Shown here in pieces: positions 36,671 through 45,346 of a stretch of 64,000 nt of DNA. The translations under genes and the position numbers were made by a program. The stretch comes from Afipia sp049747295 (GTDB lineage: Bacteria > Pseudomonadota > Alphaproteobacteria > Rhizobiales > Xanthobacteraceae). The stretch lies in the NCBI RefSeq assembly GCF_049747295.1, contig NZ_JBMHJM010000001.1, positions 744,001-808,000 on the forward strand, in the 5' to 3' direction. The stretch's first letter is position 1; each line of letters begins with the position of its first letter. Under the pieces are notes generated by a model. It did not search any database. It was given only the letters and a program-made list of their open reading frames with translations, and had not been told where the DNA came from.

Positions 36671-37450
36671 ATGACGTACGAATTCGCCAAGGTCGAACGC
36701 AAGGGCCGCATCACGATCGTGACGCTCAATCGCCCCGAAGTCATGAATGCCATGCATTCACCGGCGCACTTTGAATTGCATCGCGTGTTCGACGAGTTTG
36801 CCAACGACCCGGAGCAGTGGATCGCCATCGTGACGGGCGCCGGCGAAAAGGCATTCTCCGCCGGCAACGACCTGAAATGGCAAGCCGCAGGCGGCAAACG
36901 CGGCTGGGACAAGAGCGGCTTCGCGGGACTGACCGAGCGCTTTGATTGCGACAAGCCGATCATCGCGGCTGTCAACGGTGTTGCCATGGGTGGCGGATTC
37001 GAGATCGCACTGGCCTGCGACCTGATCATTGCAGCAGAGAATGCGGTGTTTGCACTGCCGGAACCGCGCGTCGGCCTTGCCGCCCTCGCAGGTGGATTGC
37101 ACCGCCTGCCGCGTCAGATCGGCCTCAAGCGCGCCATGGGCATGATTCTCACCGGCCGTCATGTGTCGGCCCGCGAGGGATTCGAACTCGGTTTCGTCAA
37201 TGAAGTGGTGTCTCAGGGGCAGGCGCTGGCAGCCGCCGAGCGCTGGGCGAACCTGATCCTGCAAAACGGTCCGATGTCCATCCGCGCGTCAAAACAGACC
37301 ATCCACCGCGGGCTTGGCGTTTCGCTCGAACAGGCGCTGGCCGAACAGCGTGATTATCCAGCGGTCAAGGCGCTTGCCGCGTCAGAAGATTACATCGAAG
37401 GTCCAAAGGCCTTCTCCGAGAAGCGCGCGCCGCAGTGGAAGGGACGATAA
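36671..37450 (+). CDS. Enoyl-CoA hydratase/isomerase (crotonase) with both catalytic glutamates
   Basis: A 259-residue crotonase. It has the oxyanion-hole segments AFSAGNDLKWQAA and VAMGGGFEIALACDLII. Both hydratase glutamates are present: Glu111 in GGGFE and Glu131 in LPEPRVG. It should add water to a 2,3-enoyl-CoA. It is the last gene of the rightward run, 89 bases after the GST; the gap may hold a separate promoter. A convergent terminator lies 72 bases after the stop. Contrast with the crotonase at 35108, which has neither glutamate: the two probably do different steps. Confidence 0.9.
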   Translation: MTYEFAKVERKGRITIVTLNRPEVMNAMHSPAHFELHRVFDEFANDPEQWIAIVTGAGEKAFSAGNDLKWQAAGGKRGWDKSGFAGLTERFDCDKPIIAAVNGVAMGGGFEIALACDLIIAAENAVFALPEPRVGLAALAGGLHRLPRQIGLKRAMGMILTGRHVSAREGFELGFVNEVVSQGQALAAAERWANLILQNGPMSIRASKQTIHRGLGVSLEQALAEQRDYPAVKALAASEDYIEGPKAFSEKRAPQWKGR

Positions 37451-37512
37451 CGTCCATCCAGTTCTGCCTTGAAGTACAGGCGGCTCGGCTTACGGCCGCA
37501 CGCCACATTTGC

Positions 37513-37545
37513 AAAAGAAAAAAGGCCGGGATTGCTCCCGGCCTT
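37513..37545 (-). terminator. Rho-independent terminator of the glycerol operon
   Basis: On the minus strand a 10-bp stem (37545-37536 with 37531-37522, AAGGCCGGGA / TCCCGGCCTT, loop GCAA) is followed by an uninterrupted T-rich tract (plus-strand AAAAGAAAAA at 37513-37523). It lies 23 bases after the glpV stop and is the clearest terminator in the window. It also lies after the crotonase on the plus strand but lacks a T-run in that direction. Confidence 0.9.
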
Positions 37546-37567
37546 CTCGTGGATTCCTTGCGAAATC

Positions 37568-39343
37568 TTACTTGGCTGCGGCACGCTTCGGCGGTGTCGC
37601 CGGCCACGACTTGATCAGCGTATCGTAGTCGACGGTCTCGCCCTTCGGCTTTTCGTTGGCCAACTTGCGCTGAGGCGCAATGTTGCCGTCCTTCTCGGAC
37701 TTCGCGAACCAATACTCGGCCGTCTGCTTCGGATTGAGCTTGGGCCCGCAGGCGCCCTGCACGCCCGACTTCTCGAGACGCTCCATCACGGAGTCCTGCG
37801 CTGCCGCGAGCGAATCCATCGCGGCCTGCGCTGTCTTCGCACCGGACGAGGCATCGCCGATGTTCTGCCACCACAGCTGTGCCAGCTTCGGATAATCAGG
37901 CACGTTGTTGCCGGTCGGGGTCCACTGCACGCGTGCGGGCGAGCGGTAGAACTCGATCAGACCACCGAGCTTCGGTGCACGTTCGGTGAACGATTTGTCC
38001 CAGATGTCCGACTCGCGCGTGAAGGTGAGACCGACATGGCTCTTCTTCAGGCTCACCGTCTTTGAGTTGATGAACTGAAGGTAGAGCCAGGCGGCCTTAC
38101 GGCGATCAGCAGGCGTCGACTTGAGCAAGGTCGCTGAACCGGCGTCCTGATAGCCGAGCTTCATGCCTTCCTTCCAGTAGGCGCCATGGGGCGAAGGCGC
38201 CATGCGCCACTTCGGCGTGCCGTCAGCATTCATCACCGGCAGGCCGGGCTTCACCATGTCCGCGGTGAAGGCGGTGTACCAGAAGATCTGCTGCGCGATA
38301 TTGCCCTGTGCAGGCACAGGACCCGACTCTGAGAAGGTCATGCCCTGCGCCTGGGGCGGAGCGTACTTCTTCAGCCAGTCGAGATATTTGACGATCGAGT
38401 ATACTGCGGCAGGGCCGTTGGTGTCGCCGCCGCGTTCGATCGACGAACCGACCGGCCGGCAGCCTTCCATGCGGATACCCCATTCGTCGACCGGCTTGCC
38501 GTTCGGAATGCCCTTGTCGCCATTGCCGGCCATCGAGAGCCATGCATCGGTGAACCGCCAACCGAGCGACGGGTCCTTCTTGCCGTAGTCCATGTGACCA
38601 TAGACTTTGACACCGTTGATTTCCTTGATGTCGTTGGTGAAGAACTCGGCAATGTCTTCATACGCCGACCAGTTCACCGGCACGCCGAGTTCGTAGCCAT
38701 ACTTGGCCTTGAACTTCGCCTTGAACTCCGGATTGGTGAACCAGTCGTAGCGGAACCAGTACACGTTCGCGAATTGCTGATCCGGAAGCTGATAGAGCTT
38801 GCCGTCCGGTGCGGTCGTGAACGACTTGCCGATGAAGTCATCGACATCGAGCATCGGATCGGTGACATCCTTGCCCTCGCCGGTCATGTAGTCCGACAGC
38901 ACCACCGTCTGATTGTAGCGGAAGTGCGTGCCGATCAGGTCGGAATCGTTGATCCAGCCGTCATAGACGTTCTTGCCGGACTGCATCTGTGTCTGCAGTT
39001 TTTCGACGACGTCACCTTCCTGGATGAGATCGTGCTTGAGCTTGATGCCGGTGATCTCGGTGAACGCCTTGGCGAGCGTGCCGGATTCGTATTCGTGTGT
39101 CGTGATCGTTTCCGAGACGACATTGATTTCCATGCCCTTGAAGGGTTCAGCAGCCTTGATGAACCACTGCATCTCCTTCATCTGGTCTTCCTTCGAGAGC
39201 GTCGAAGGATGGAATTCACTGTCGATCCACTTTTTCGCTGCCGCTTCATCCGCGAAGGCTGGAGCGGTGATTGCAGCCGAGGCTGCCATCAGCGCCATCG
39301 CGCTTGTCATCGTCAAAAGACGATTTCGTGTTGTATGTCGCAT
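37568..39343 (-). CDS. glpV: Glycerol ABC transporter substrate-binding protein
   Basis: A 591-residue periplasmic binding protein, longer than most sugar binding proteins and typical of rhizobial GlpV. The signal peptide (first 31 residues, ending APAFA) is followed by EAAAKKWIDSEFHPSTLSKE. Mature features include TTHEYESGTLAKAFTEITGI and DGWINDSDLIGTHFRYNQT. Its place as last gene after the two ATPases, two permeases and a DUF2160 protein matches the glpSTPQUV glycerol operon of Rhizobium leguminosarum. It delivers glycerol to GlpPQ. A strong terminator follows. Confidence 0.9.
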   Translation of the reverse strand: MRHTTRNRLLTMTSAMALMAASAAITAPAFADEAAAKKWIDSEFHPSTLSKEDQMKEMQWFIKAAEPFKGMEINVVSETITTHEYESGTLAKAFTEITGIKLKHDLIQEGDVVEKLQTQMQSGKNVYDGWINDSDLIGTHFRYNQTVVLSDYMTGEGKDVTDPMLDVDDFIGKSFTTAPDGKLYQLPDQQFANVYWFRYDWFTNPEFKAKFKAKYGYELGVPVNWSAYEDIAEFFTNDIKEINGVKVYGHMDYGKKDPSLGWRFTDAWLSMAGNGDKGIPNGKPVDEWGIRMEGCRPVGSSIERGGDTNGPAAVYSIVKYLDWLKKYAPPQAQGMTFSESGPVPAQGNIAQQIFWYTAFTADMVKPGLPVMNADGTPKWRMAPSPHGAYWKEGMKLGYQDAGSATLLKSTPADRRKAAWLYLQFINSKTVSLKKSHVGLTFTRESDIWDKSFTERAPKLGGLIEFYRSPARVQWTPTGNNVPDYPKLAQLWWQNIGDASSGAKTAQAAMDSLAAAQDSVMERLEKSGVQGACGPKLNPKQTAEYWFAKSEKDGNIAPQRKLANEKPKGETVDYDTLIKSWPATPPKRAAAK

Positions 39344-39409
39344 GGTTTCCTCCGTTGAAACACAAACTCCAGGTCCGGGTTGATCCCAGATCTGCCTCTC
39401 TCCACCCGT

Positions 39410-39736
39410 CTAGACGTTGCGAAATATGACAACGGCCGTGACGAGCGAAATCACGCTGGCGAGCCACAGGCTCGATATCTCGACGCCTTCGCCGATCGGA
39501 AGCGTCGCAATCGAACCGGCGCCGACAAAGCCAATCCACAAAAGATGAATGACCGCTGCTGTAATCAGCGAAATAAACAAACGATCGCCCCGAGTGGTCG
39601 GAATTTTCAGAATGCCAACGCGTTCTGCTTCCGGATATCGGACCGCAAGCCAGGTCATGGTTGCAAGCGTTGCTGCCAGAAGGCCGAAGAAAATCGCGGT
39701 CGGCAGCGTCCAGGCCATCCATGCGATGTTTTCCAT
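39410..39736 (-). CDS. glpU: DUF2160 small membrane protein of the glycerol ABC operon
   Basis: A 108-residue protein with three hydrophobic segments (around WTLPTAIFFGLLAATLATMTW, LFISLITAAVIHLLWIGFVG and WLASVISLVTAVVIFRNV) and no signal peptide. It matches the DUF2160/GlpU proteins found between the permease and binding-protein genes of glycerol ABC operons. It is required or helpful for transport in some rhizobia, but its mechanism is unknown. It starts 3 bases after the glpQ stop. Confidence 0.88.
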   Translation of the reverse strand: MENIAWMAWTLPTAIFFGLLAATLATMTWLAVRYPEAERVGILKIPTTRGDRLFISLITAAVIHLLWIGFVGAGSIATLPIGEGVEISSLWLASVISLVTAVVIFRNV

Positions 39737-39739
39737 GGT

Positions 39740-40549
39740 TCACACCCGTCCAAGCGCGAAACCGCGCGCGATGTAGTTGCGCACAAACCAGATCACCAGA
39801 GCCCCTGGAATGATGGTCAGGACGCCGGCAGCCGCCAGCAGTCCCCAATCCATACCTGAGGCCGAAATCGTCCGTGTCATAGTCGCTGCGATCGGCTTGG
39901 CGTTGACCGAGGTCAACGTGCGCGCGAGCAACAACTCGACCCACGAGAACATGAAACAGAAGAAAGCCGCCACACCGATGCCGCTTGCAATCAGGGGCAT
40001 CAGGATCTTCACGAAGAACCGCGGGAAAGAATAACCATCCAGGAATGCGGTTTCGTCGATCTCTTTCGGCACACTCGAAATGAAACCTTCGAGGATCCAC
40101 ACCGCCAGCGGCACATTGAAAAGACAGTGGGCCAGCGCCACCGCCCAGGGCGTGTCGAACAGATTGATCGCCGAATACAAATTGAAGAACGGTAGCGCGA
40201 ACACCGCCGGCGGCGCCATGCGATTGGACAGCAGCCAAAAGAACAGATGCTTGTCACCGAGGAAGCGGTAGCGCGAAAAGGCGTAAGCCGCGGGGAGCGC
40301 GAACGAGATTGAGATGATCGTATTGATGATGACGTATTGCAGCGAGTTGATGTAGCCGGAATACCAACTCGAATCTGTAAAGATGCGCTTGTAGTGCACA
40401 AGCGTCGGATGGGTCGGCCAAAGAGTCATGGTGGTCACGATCTCTGTATTGGTCTTGAAGCTCATGTTGATGAGCCAGTAGATCGGCAACAACAGAAAGA
40501 TCAAAAACAGCAAGAGGATAATGCGGCGCCCGGGAATTGAATGCATCAC
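39740..40549 (-). CDS. glpQ: Glycerol ABC transporter permease (MalG-like)
   Basis: A 269-residue permease with six hydrophobic segments. The EAA loop, which couples to the ATPases, is visible as EIDETAFLDGYSFPRFFVKI followed by LMPLIASGIG. It pairs with GlpP. Its start overlaps the glpP stop by four bases (ATGA), indicating translational coupling. Similarity is to the carbohydrate uptake-1 permeases; the glycerol assignment rests on the operon layout beside glpD and glpR. Confidence 0.9.
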   Translation of the reverse strand: MMHSIPGRRIILLLFLIFLLLPIYWLINMSFKTNTEIVTTMTLWPTHPTLVHYKRIFTDSSWYSGYINSLQYVIINTIISISFALPAAYAFSRYRFLGDKHLFFWLLSNRMAPPAVFALPFFNLYSAINLFDTPWAVALAHCLFNVPLAVWILEGFISSVPKEIDETAFLDGYSFPRFFVKILMPLIASGIGVAAFFCFMFSWVELLLARTLTSVNAKPIAATMTRTISASGMDWGLLAAAGVLTIIPGALVIWFVRNYIARGFALGRV

Positions 40550-41448
40550 GCGCCTCCTGCTTCCGGGGTGCGTTCATTGTCGGCGTTCGTCATCACCGTG
40601 TAGAACACCCAGCACACGATCAGGATAACGAGGTTATAGACGATCGACAGCGCTGCAGCCTTGCCGAGGTCGAACTGCCCCAGCGCGATCTTCACCAGTT
40701 CAATGGAGACGAACGTGGTGGAATTGCCGGGACCACCGCCGGTCACCACGAACGGCTCGGTGTAGATCATAAAGCTATCCATAAAGCGCAACAAAACTGC
40801 GATCAGCAGCACGCGTTTCATTTTCGGCAGCTGAATCGCCGTGAAGATGGCCCAGCGAGAAGCACCGTCGATCTGCGCCGCCTGATAATAGGCATCGGGA
40901 ATGGACTTCAGCCCCGCGTAGCACAACAGCGCCACGAGACTGGTCCAATGCCAAACGTCCATGACGATGATGGTGGCCCACGCATCGAAACTGTTGGACA
41001 CGTAATTATAGTCCAGGCCCATCTTGTTAAGCGCATAGCCCATCAGGCCGATGTCGGGGCGTCCGAAAATCTGCCAGATCGTGCCGACCACGTTCCATGG
41101 GATCAGCAGCGGCAGCGCGAGGATCACAAGACAGGCCGCGACGCGCCATCCCTCGCGCGGCATCGAGAGCGCAACGAGAATTCCAAGCGGGACTTCGATG
41201 GCGAGAATGATCGCCGAGAACATCAAATTGCGGCCGAGCGACGCGAGAAAACGCGATCCGAGATCCGTCGACGGATCGAGCAGTTCCTTGAACCAGCCGA
41301 CACCATTCCAGAAGAACTGATTGTTGCCGAACGTGTCCTGCACGGAATAGTTCACAACGGTCATCAGCGGCAGGATCGCGGAAAACGCCACGATCAGAAA
41401 GACCGGGAGTACCAGAAGCCAGGCCTTGTTATTGATCGTCTTGTCCAT
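40546..41448 (-). CDS. glpP: Glycerol ABC transporter permease (MalF-like)
   Basis: A 300-residue permease with six hydrophobic segments; the first is LLVLPVFLIVAFSAILPLMTV. The EAA loop is SIPDAYYQAAQIDGASRWAIF then TAIQLPKM. It overlaps glpT by one base (TGATG on the minus strand) and glpQ by four. It forms the channel with GlpQ. Confidence 0.9.
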   Translation of the reverse strand: MDKTINNKAWLLVLPVFLIVAFSAILPLMTVVNYSVQDTFGNNQFFWNGVGWFKELLDPSTDLGSRFLASLGRNLMFSAIILAIEVPLGILVALSMPREGWRVAACLVILALPLLIPWNVVGTIWQIFGRPDIGLMGYALNKMGLDYNYVSNSFDAWATIIVMDVWHWTSLVALLCYAGLKSIPDAYYQAAQIDGASRWAIFTAIQLPKMKRVLLIAVLLRFMDSFMIYTEPFVVTGGGPGNSTTFVSIELVKIALGQFDLGKAAALSIVYNLVILIVCWVFYTVMTNADNERTPEAGGA

Positions 41449-42533
41449 CAGGCGCGCCCCTCAACCAGAACGCTATCGGCATAAACGTGAATATGAGCCG
41501 GATCGAACACAAGGCCGGCGGTGTTGTCCGAAATTGAAAATCCGTTGGGCACGCGCGCGGCGAATTTGACGTCACCGATACGCGCACGCGCAAAACGGAC
41601 ACGCCCAAGGTCGTCGATCCGTTCAATCTTAGCGGTCAACAACCCTGGCGCTGGGGGCGCCACGCTCACAAATTCCGGGCGAACACCGATTTCGATGCGC
41701 GCACCAGATGGCAGATTGTCATAAGTGCTATTGAGAGCGATCGCATGACCGTCGATCCGCGCCTCGCGGCCTTTGACCTCGGCCGGCACGATGTTCATGC
41801 CTGGCGAGCCGATGAAGTAGCCGACGAAAGTGTGCGCCGGCTTGGCGAACAGCTCTTCGGGCGTCCCGCTCTGCACCACACGGCCGTCATGCATCACCAC
41901 CACCGTATCCGCAAATGTCAGCGCCTCGGTCTGATCGTGGGTGACGTAGATCATTGTGAGATCGAGCGCCTGGTGCAGCGCCTTGAGCTTCGAGCGCAGT
42001 TCCCATTTGAGATGCGGATCAATCACCGTCAGCGGTTCGTCGAACAGCACCGCCGCGACGTCAGGGCGTACCAGCCCGCGGCCAAGAGAGATTTTCTGCT
42101 TCGCATCGGCACTCAGCCGCACCGCCTTGCGATTCACGAACGGCGTGAGATCGAGCAACTTCGCGATCTCGGCCACACGCGCGTCGATCTCGCCGCGCGG
42201 CAATCCGCGGTTTTTCAGAGGAAACGCCAGATTTTGCCCCACGGTCATGGTGTCGTAGATGACCGGAAACTGAAACACCTGCGCGATGTTGCGTTCGCGC
42301 GTGGACAGCGACGTGATATCGACGCCGTCAAACAGCACCTTGCCGCGTGACGGCGTGACGATCCCAGAGATGATGTTCAGCAAAGTCGTCTTGCCGCAGC
42401 CCGAAGGACCCAGCAGCGCGTACGCGCCCCCCTGCCGCCACGTCATGGTCATTGGCTTCAAGGCATATGAGGCGGCGTCGGCGGCATCACCTCCGTAGGA
42501 ATGGGCAAGATCAACGAGATCAATGCGGGCCAT
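41448..42533 (-). CDS. glpT: Glycerol ABC transporter ATPase with degenerate signature motif
   Basis: A 361-residue MalK-like ATPase. Walker A GPSGCGKTT (42-50), Walker B VLFDEPLTVID and switch His199 in IYVTHDQTEAL are intact. The signature motif is not: LSADAKQ (140-146) stands in place of LSGGQ. A C-terminal regulatory beta domain (TOBE-like, about 240-361) follows. In an ABC dimer each ATP site uses Walker A/His of one subunit and LSGGQ of the other, so this subunit completes a site only with GlpS's normal LSGGQ. The ATG at 42533 is chosen because GAGG precedes it; a GTG at 42545 overlapping the glpS stop is possible. Confidence 0.9.
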   Translation of the reverse strand: MARIDLVDLAHSYGGDAADAASYALKPMTMTWRQGGAYALLGPSGCGKTTLLNIISGIVTPSRGKVLFDGVDITSLSTRERNIAQVFQFPVIYDTMTVGQNLAFPLKNRGLPRGEIDARVAEIAKLLDLTPFVNRKAVRLSADAKQKISLGRGLVRPDVAAVLFDEPLTVIDPHLKWELRSKLKALHQALDLTMIYVTHDQTEALTFADTVVVMHDGRVVQSGTPEELFAKPAHTFVGYFIGSPGMNIVPAEVKGREARIDGHAIALNSTYDNLPSGARIEIGVRPEFVSVAPPAPGLLTAKIERIDDLGRVRFARARIGDVKFAARVPNGFSISDNTAGLVFDPAHIHVYADSVLVEGRA

Positions 42534-42541
42534 GGCACGCC

Positions 42542-43621
42542 TCACATGGACCGCGGCGCGGCAACGAGCCGCCCCGAACCGTCAAAAATGAAAAGATCAT
42601 CCGGGTTGAGGACCGCATTGAGCTCCTGTCCGGGTAAGAACTCATGGATGCCTTGCAGCACCGAAACCCAATTATAACCATTGCGGTTGAGGTGAACGAA
42701 GCTCTCCGAACCCGTGATTTCCGTGACCGAAACCTTGGCGGAAAATGCATGCCGCCCCGGCACCGCACTTGCGACCTCAAGCTGGTGCGCGCGAAAGCCG
42801 ACATTGTATTGCCCGTCCTGCAGTCCCTCGAACAATCCGGTGGCCGGCGCGCGCTCACCACCGGCATAAAGGATGGAGCCATTCTTCTTCTCGATCCCAA
42901 CCGTGTTCATCGGCGGATCGGAGAATACTTCCGCAACGCGAACGGTGTCCGGGCGGCGATACACCTCGGGCGTCGCTCCGACCTGAAGGGCCTGCCCTTC
43001 CCACATGCAGATGGTGCGCCCCCCGAGCAGCAACGCCTCTGAAGGTTCAGTGGTCGCATACACAAAGATGGCGCCGGACGCCTCAAAAATGCGCGGCAAT
43101 TCGGTGCGCAATTCCTCGCGCAGCTTGTAGTCAAGATTGGCGAGCGGTTCGTCGAGCAACACGAGATCGGCGCCTTTGACCAGCGCCCGTGCAATCGCCG
43201 TTCGCTGCTGCTGGCCGCCCGAGAGCTGGAGCGGCGTGCGATTCAAGTAAGGCTCAAGCTTAAGCAGCTTCGCAGCGTCATGGACTCGTTTGTCGATCTC
43301 CGCGCGTGGCTTACCTTGCACGCGCAAGGGCGACGCGATGTTCTCGAAAACTGTCAGTGTCGGATAATTGATGAATTGCTGATACACCATGGCAACTGAA
43401 CGCTTGCGAATATCGGCGCCAGTGACATCCTTGCCATCGACAAGAACGCGGCCCGACGTCGGCTTGTCGAGGCCGGCCAGCAGCCGCATGATCGACGTCT
43501 TGCCGGACAATGTCGGCCCGAGCAGCACGCTCAACGTGCCGCGCTCAAGCGTCAGCGACACATCGCGAATCCACGCAACACCGCTGACTTCCCGCGAGAC
43601 GTTGTCGAGAGCGACGCTCAT
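42542..43621 (-). CDS. glpS: Glycerol ABC transporter ATPase lacking the switch histidine
   Basis: A 359-residue MalK-like ATPase. Walker A GPTLSGKT (35-42), signature LQLSGGQQQR (LSGGQ at 133-137) and Walker B LVLLDEPLANLD are intact. The H-loop is not: VYATTEPSEAL has Thr191 where the usual IYVTHDQ-EAL has histidine, and Glu/Pro follow. A TOBE-like domain fills the C-terminus (about 235-359). With GlpT it predicts one canonical and one degenerate ATP site. Its ATG overlaps the glpD stop by four bases, so transporter and dehydrogenase are coupled. Confidence 0.9.
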   Translation of the reverse strand: MSVALDNVSREVSGVAWIRDVSLTLERGTLSVLLGPTLSGKTSIMRLLAGLDKPTSGRVLVDGKDVTGADIRKRSVAMVYQQFINYPTLTVFENIASPLRVQGKPRAEIDKRVHDAAKLLKLEPYLNRTPLQLSGGQQQRTAIARALVKGADLVLLDEPLANLDYKLREELRTELPRIFEASGAIFVYATTEPSEALLLGGRTICMWEGQALQVGATPEVYRRPDTVRVAEVFSDPPMNTVGIEKKNGSILYAGGERAPATGLFEGLQDGQYNVGFRAHQLEVASAVPGRHAFSAKVSVTEITGSESFVHLNRNGYNWVSVLQGIHEFLPGQELNAVLNPDDLFIFDGSGRLVAAPRSM

Positions 43622-45162
43622 GTACGGCCTCCCGCCTCCATCACGGGCCGGGCGGCCCCATTGCGATGGGTGGTCATCCAGTCGTCGAGCGCCTTCACTT
43701 CATCAGGCGACAGGCGCAGACCGAGCTTGGACCGTCGCCAGACAACATCCTCTGCGGTGCGAGCGAACTCGTGCGTCATGAGATATCGGACTTCACGCTC
43801 CGTGAGCGTGTCTCCGAACAATTGCCCGAGATCCGATGCCGTCGAGACATCGCCAAGAACCTTGCTGGCCCGCGTACCATAGGCGTGCGCCAGACGAAGC
43901 GCGAGAGCGCGCGACAGGAACAAATGGTCGCGGATCAATTCATCCGCTAGCGCCGGAACGGCTGAGACATCGAAATCGCCACCCGGCAACGACGCCTTGC
44001 CGGTCCACCCAGCCTGTTCCTTAGTACCACGAAGATACGGCGCCAGTCGTTCGAGCGCTTCTTCAGCAAGCCGACGATACGTTGTGATCTTGCCGCCGAA
44101 GATCGACAGCAGCGGCAGGCCGCCCGGCGCATCGAATTCGAAAACATAATCGCGCGTCGCCGCTTTTGCTTCGCTCGCACCGTCATCATACAGCGGCCGA
44201 ACGCCGGCATAGGCCCACACGACATCCTTCGGCTTCACGGGCTTGGCGAGATAATCATTCACCGACTGGCAGAGATAGGCGATTTCCTCGGCCGACGCGC
44301 GCACCTTGGCGGGGTCACCGTCGTAGTCACGATCAGTGGTGCCGATCAGCGTGAAATCATTTTGATAAGGAATGACGAAGACGACGCGGCCGTCGGCATT
44401 TTGGAATGTGTAGGCCCGATCATGGTCGTACAGACGTGGCACGACGATGTGCGATCCCTGGACCAACCGGACTTTGGCCTTGGCATCAATGCCGGCGCGC
44501 CGCACCAGCACGTCTTCAACCCACGGACCACCGGCATTGACCAGCACGCGTGCCATGATGCTGTCCCGCGCACCCGTGAGCGTGTCTTCCAACGTCACCT
44601 GCCAGCAGTCATCCAGCCGCTTTGCCTCAACTGCCCGAGTCCGCGTGCGGATCACGGCGCCGCGGTCCGCTGCATCTCGCGCATTGAGGACCACAAGCCG
44701 GGCATCATCAACAAAACAATCGGAATATTCAAAGCCGCGGGTGAAGCGCCCCGGCGCCAATGACCTCCCAACCTCGTCACGCCGCAAATCGAGCGAACGT
44801 GTCGCCGGCAACAGATGCCGGCCGCCGAGATGGTCATAAAGAAACAGACCAAGCCGCAGGAGCCAGGCCGGTCTCAGGCCCGCGTGATGCGGAAGCACAA
44901 ATCGCAGCGGCTTGATGATGTGGGGCGCGATTTGCCAAAGCACTTCACGCTCGATCAAGGCCTCCCGAACCAAGCGGAACTCATAATATTCGAGATAGCG
45001 CAGGCCGCCGTGGATCAGCTTGCTCGACCACGATGACGTGCCGCTGGCCAAGTCGTTCATTTCACAAAGAAAAACAGAATTTCCGCGACCCGCAGCATCC
45101 CGCGCGATGCCACAGCCGTTAATCCCTCCGCCAATGATTGCGAGGTCGAAAACCTGTTCCAA
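43618..45162 (-). CDS. glpD: Aerobic glycerol-3-phosphate dehydrogenase
   Basis: A 514-residue FAD enzyme. The Rossmann motif FDLAIIGGGINGCGIARDAAG starts at residue 5, followed by GTSSWSSKLIHGGLRYLEYYEF, the family hallmark. YAGVRPLYDDGASEAKAATRDY and GGKITTYRRLAEEAL lie in the catalytic part, and a C-terminal helical domain follows. It oxidises sn-glycerol 3-phosphate to dihydroxyacetone phosphate and reduces quinone at the inner membrane. It heads the glpDSTPQUV unit. Glycerol kinase (glpK) is not in the window and must be elsewhere. Confidence 0.95.
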   Translation of the reverse strand: MEQVFDLAIIGGGINGCGIARDAAGRGNSVFLCEMNDLASGTSSWSSKLIHGGLRYLEYYEFRLVREALIEREVLWQIAPHIIKPLRFVLPHHAGLRPAWLLRLGLFLYDHLGGRHLLPATRSLDLRRDEVGRSLAPGRFTRGFEYSDCFVDDARLVVLNARDAADRGAVIRTRTRAVEAKRLDDCWQVTLEDTLTGARDSIMARVLVNAGGPWVEDVLVRRAGIDAKAKVRLVQGSHIVVPRLYDHDRAYTFQNADGRVVFVIPYQNDFTLIGTTDRDYDGDPAKVRASAEEIAYLCQSVNDYLAKPVKPKDVVWAYAGVRPLYDDGASEAKAATRDYVFEFDAPGGLPLLSIFGGKITTYRRLAEEALERLAPYLRGTKEQAGWTGKASLPGGDFDVSAVPALADELIRDHLFLSRALALRLAHAYGTRASKVLGDVSTASDLGQLFGDTLTEREVRYLMTHEFARTAEDVVWRRSKLGLRLSPDEVKALDDWMTTHRNGAARPVMEAGGRT

Positions 45163-45185
45163 TGCGCTTCCCCGGCGATCGCTCT

Positions 45186-45336
45186 TTTCGAATTAAGCGA
45201 TTTCACTTTCGATTCTGATTAGATCACAACCAAAACCGAAAGCAAGCGACAAAGGAACCGAACGTGCGGCTGTCACCTGCAGCCGCCGCGGCCAGAGCCG
45301 CCGACGGGACGACAACCAACGTGATCGAAACGAAAA
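45186..45336 (-). promoter_or_regulatory. glpD promoter region with TTTCGA-type repeats, candidate GlpR operators
   Basis: Upstream of glpD, TTTCGA occurs at 45186-45191 and 45207-45212, and TCGAAACGAAAA (read on the minus strand as TTTTCGTTTCGA) at 45325-45336. DeoR-family regulators often bind repeated TTTCGNTT-like units, and GlpR is encoded immediately upstream, so these are candidate operators. This is inference from sequence resemblance and position; spacing is irregular. Confidence 0.35.
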
Positions 45337-45346
45337 GGCGGATTGT

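Noticed and set aside
40537..41484. 315-codon open frame on the plus strand opposite glpP
   Set aside because: Very polar, His/Arg/Gln-rich sequence without motifs; glpP on the minus strand has the EAA loop and membrane segments.
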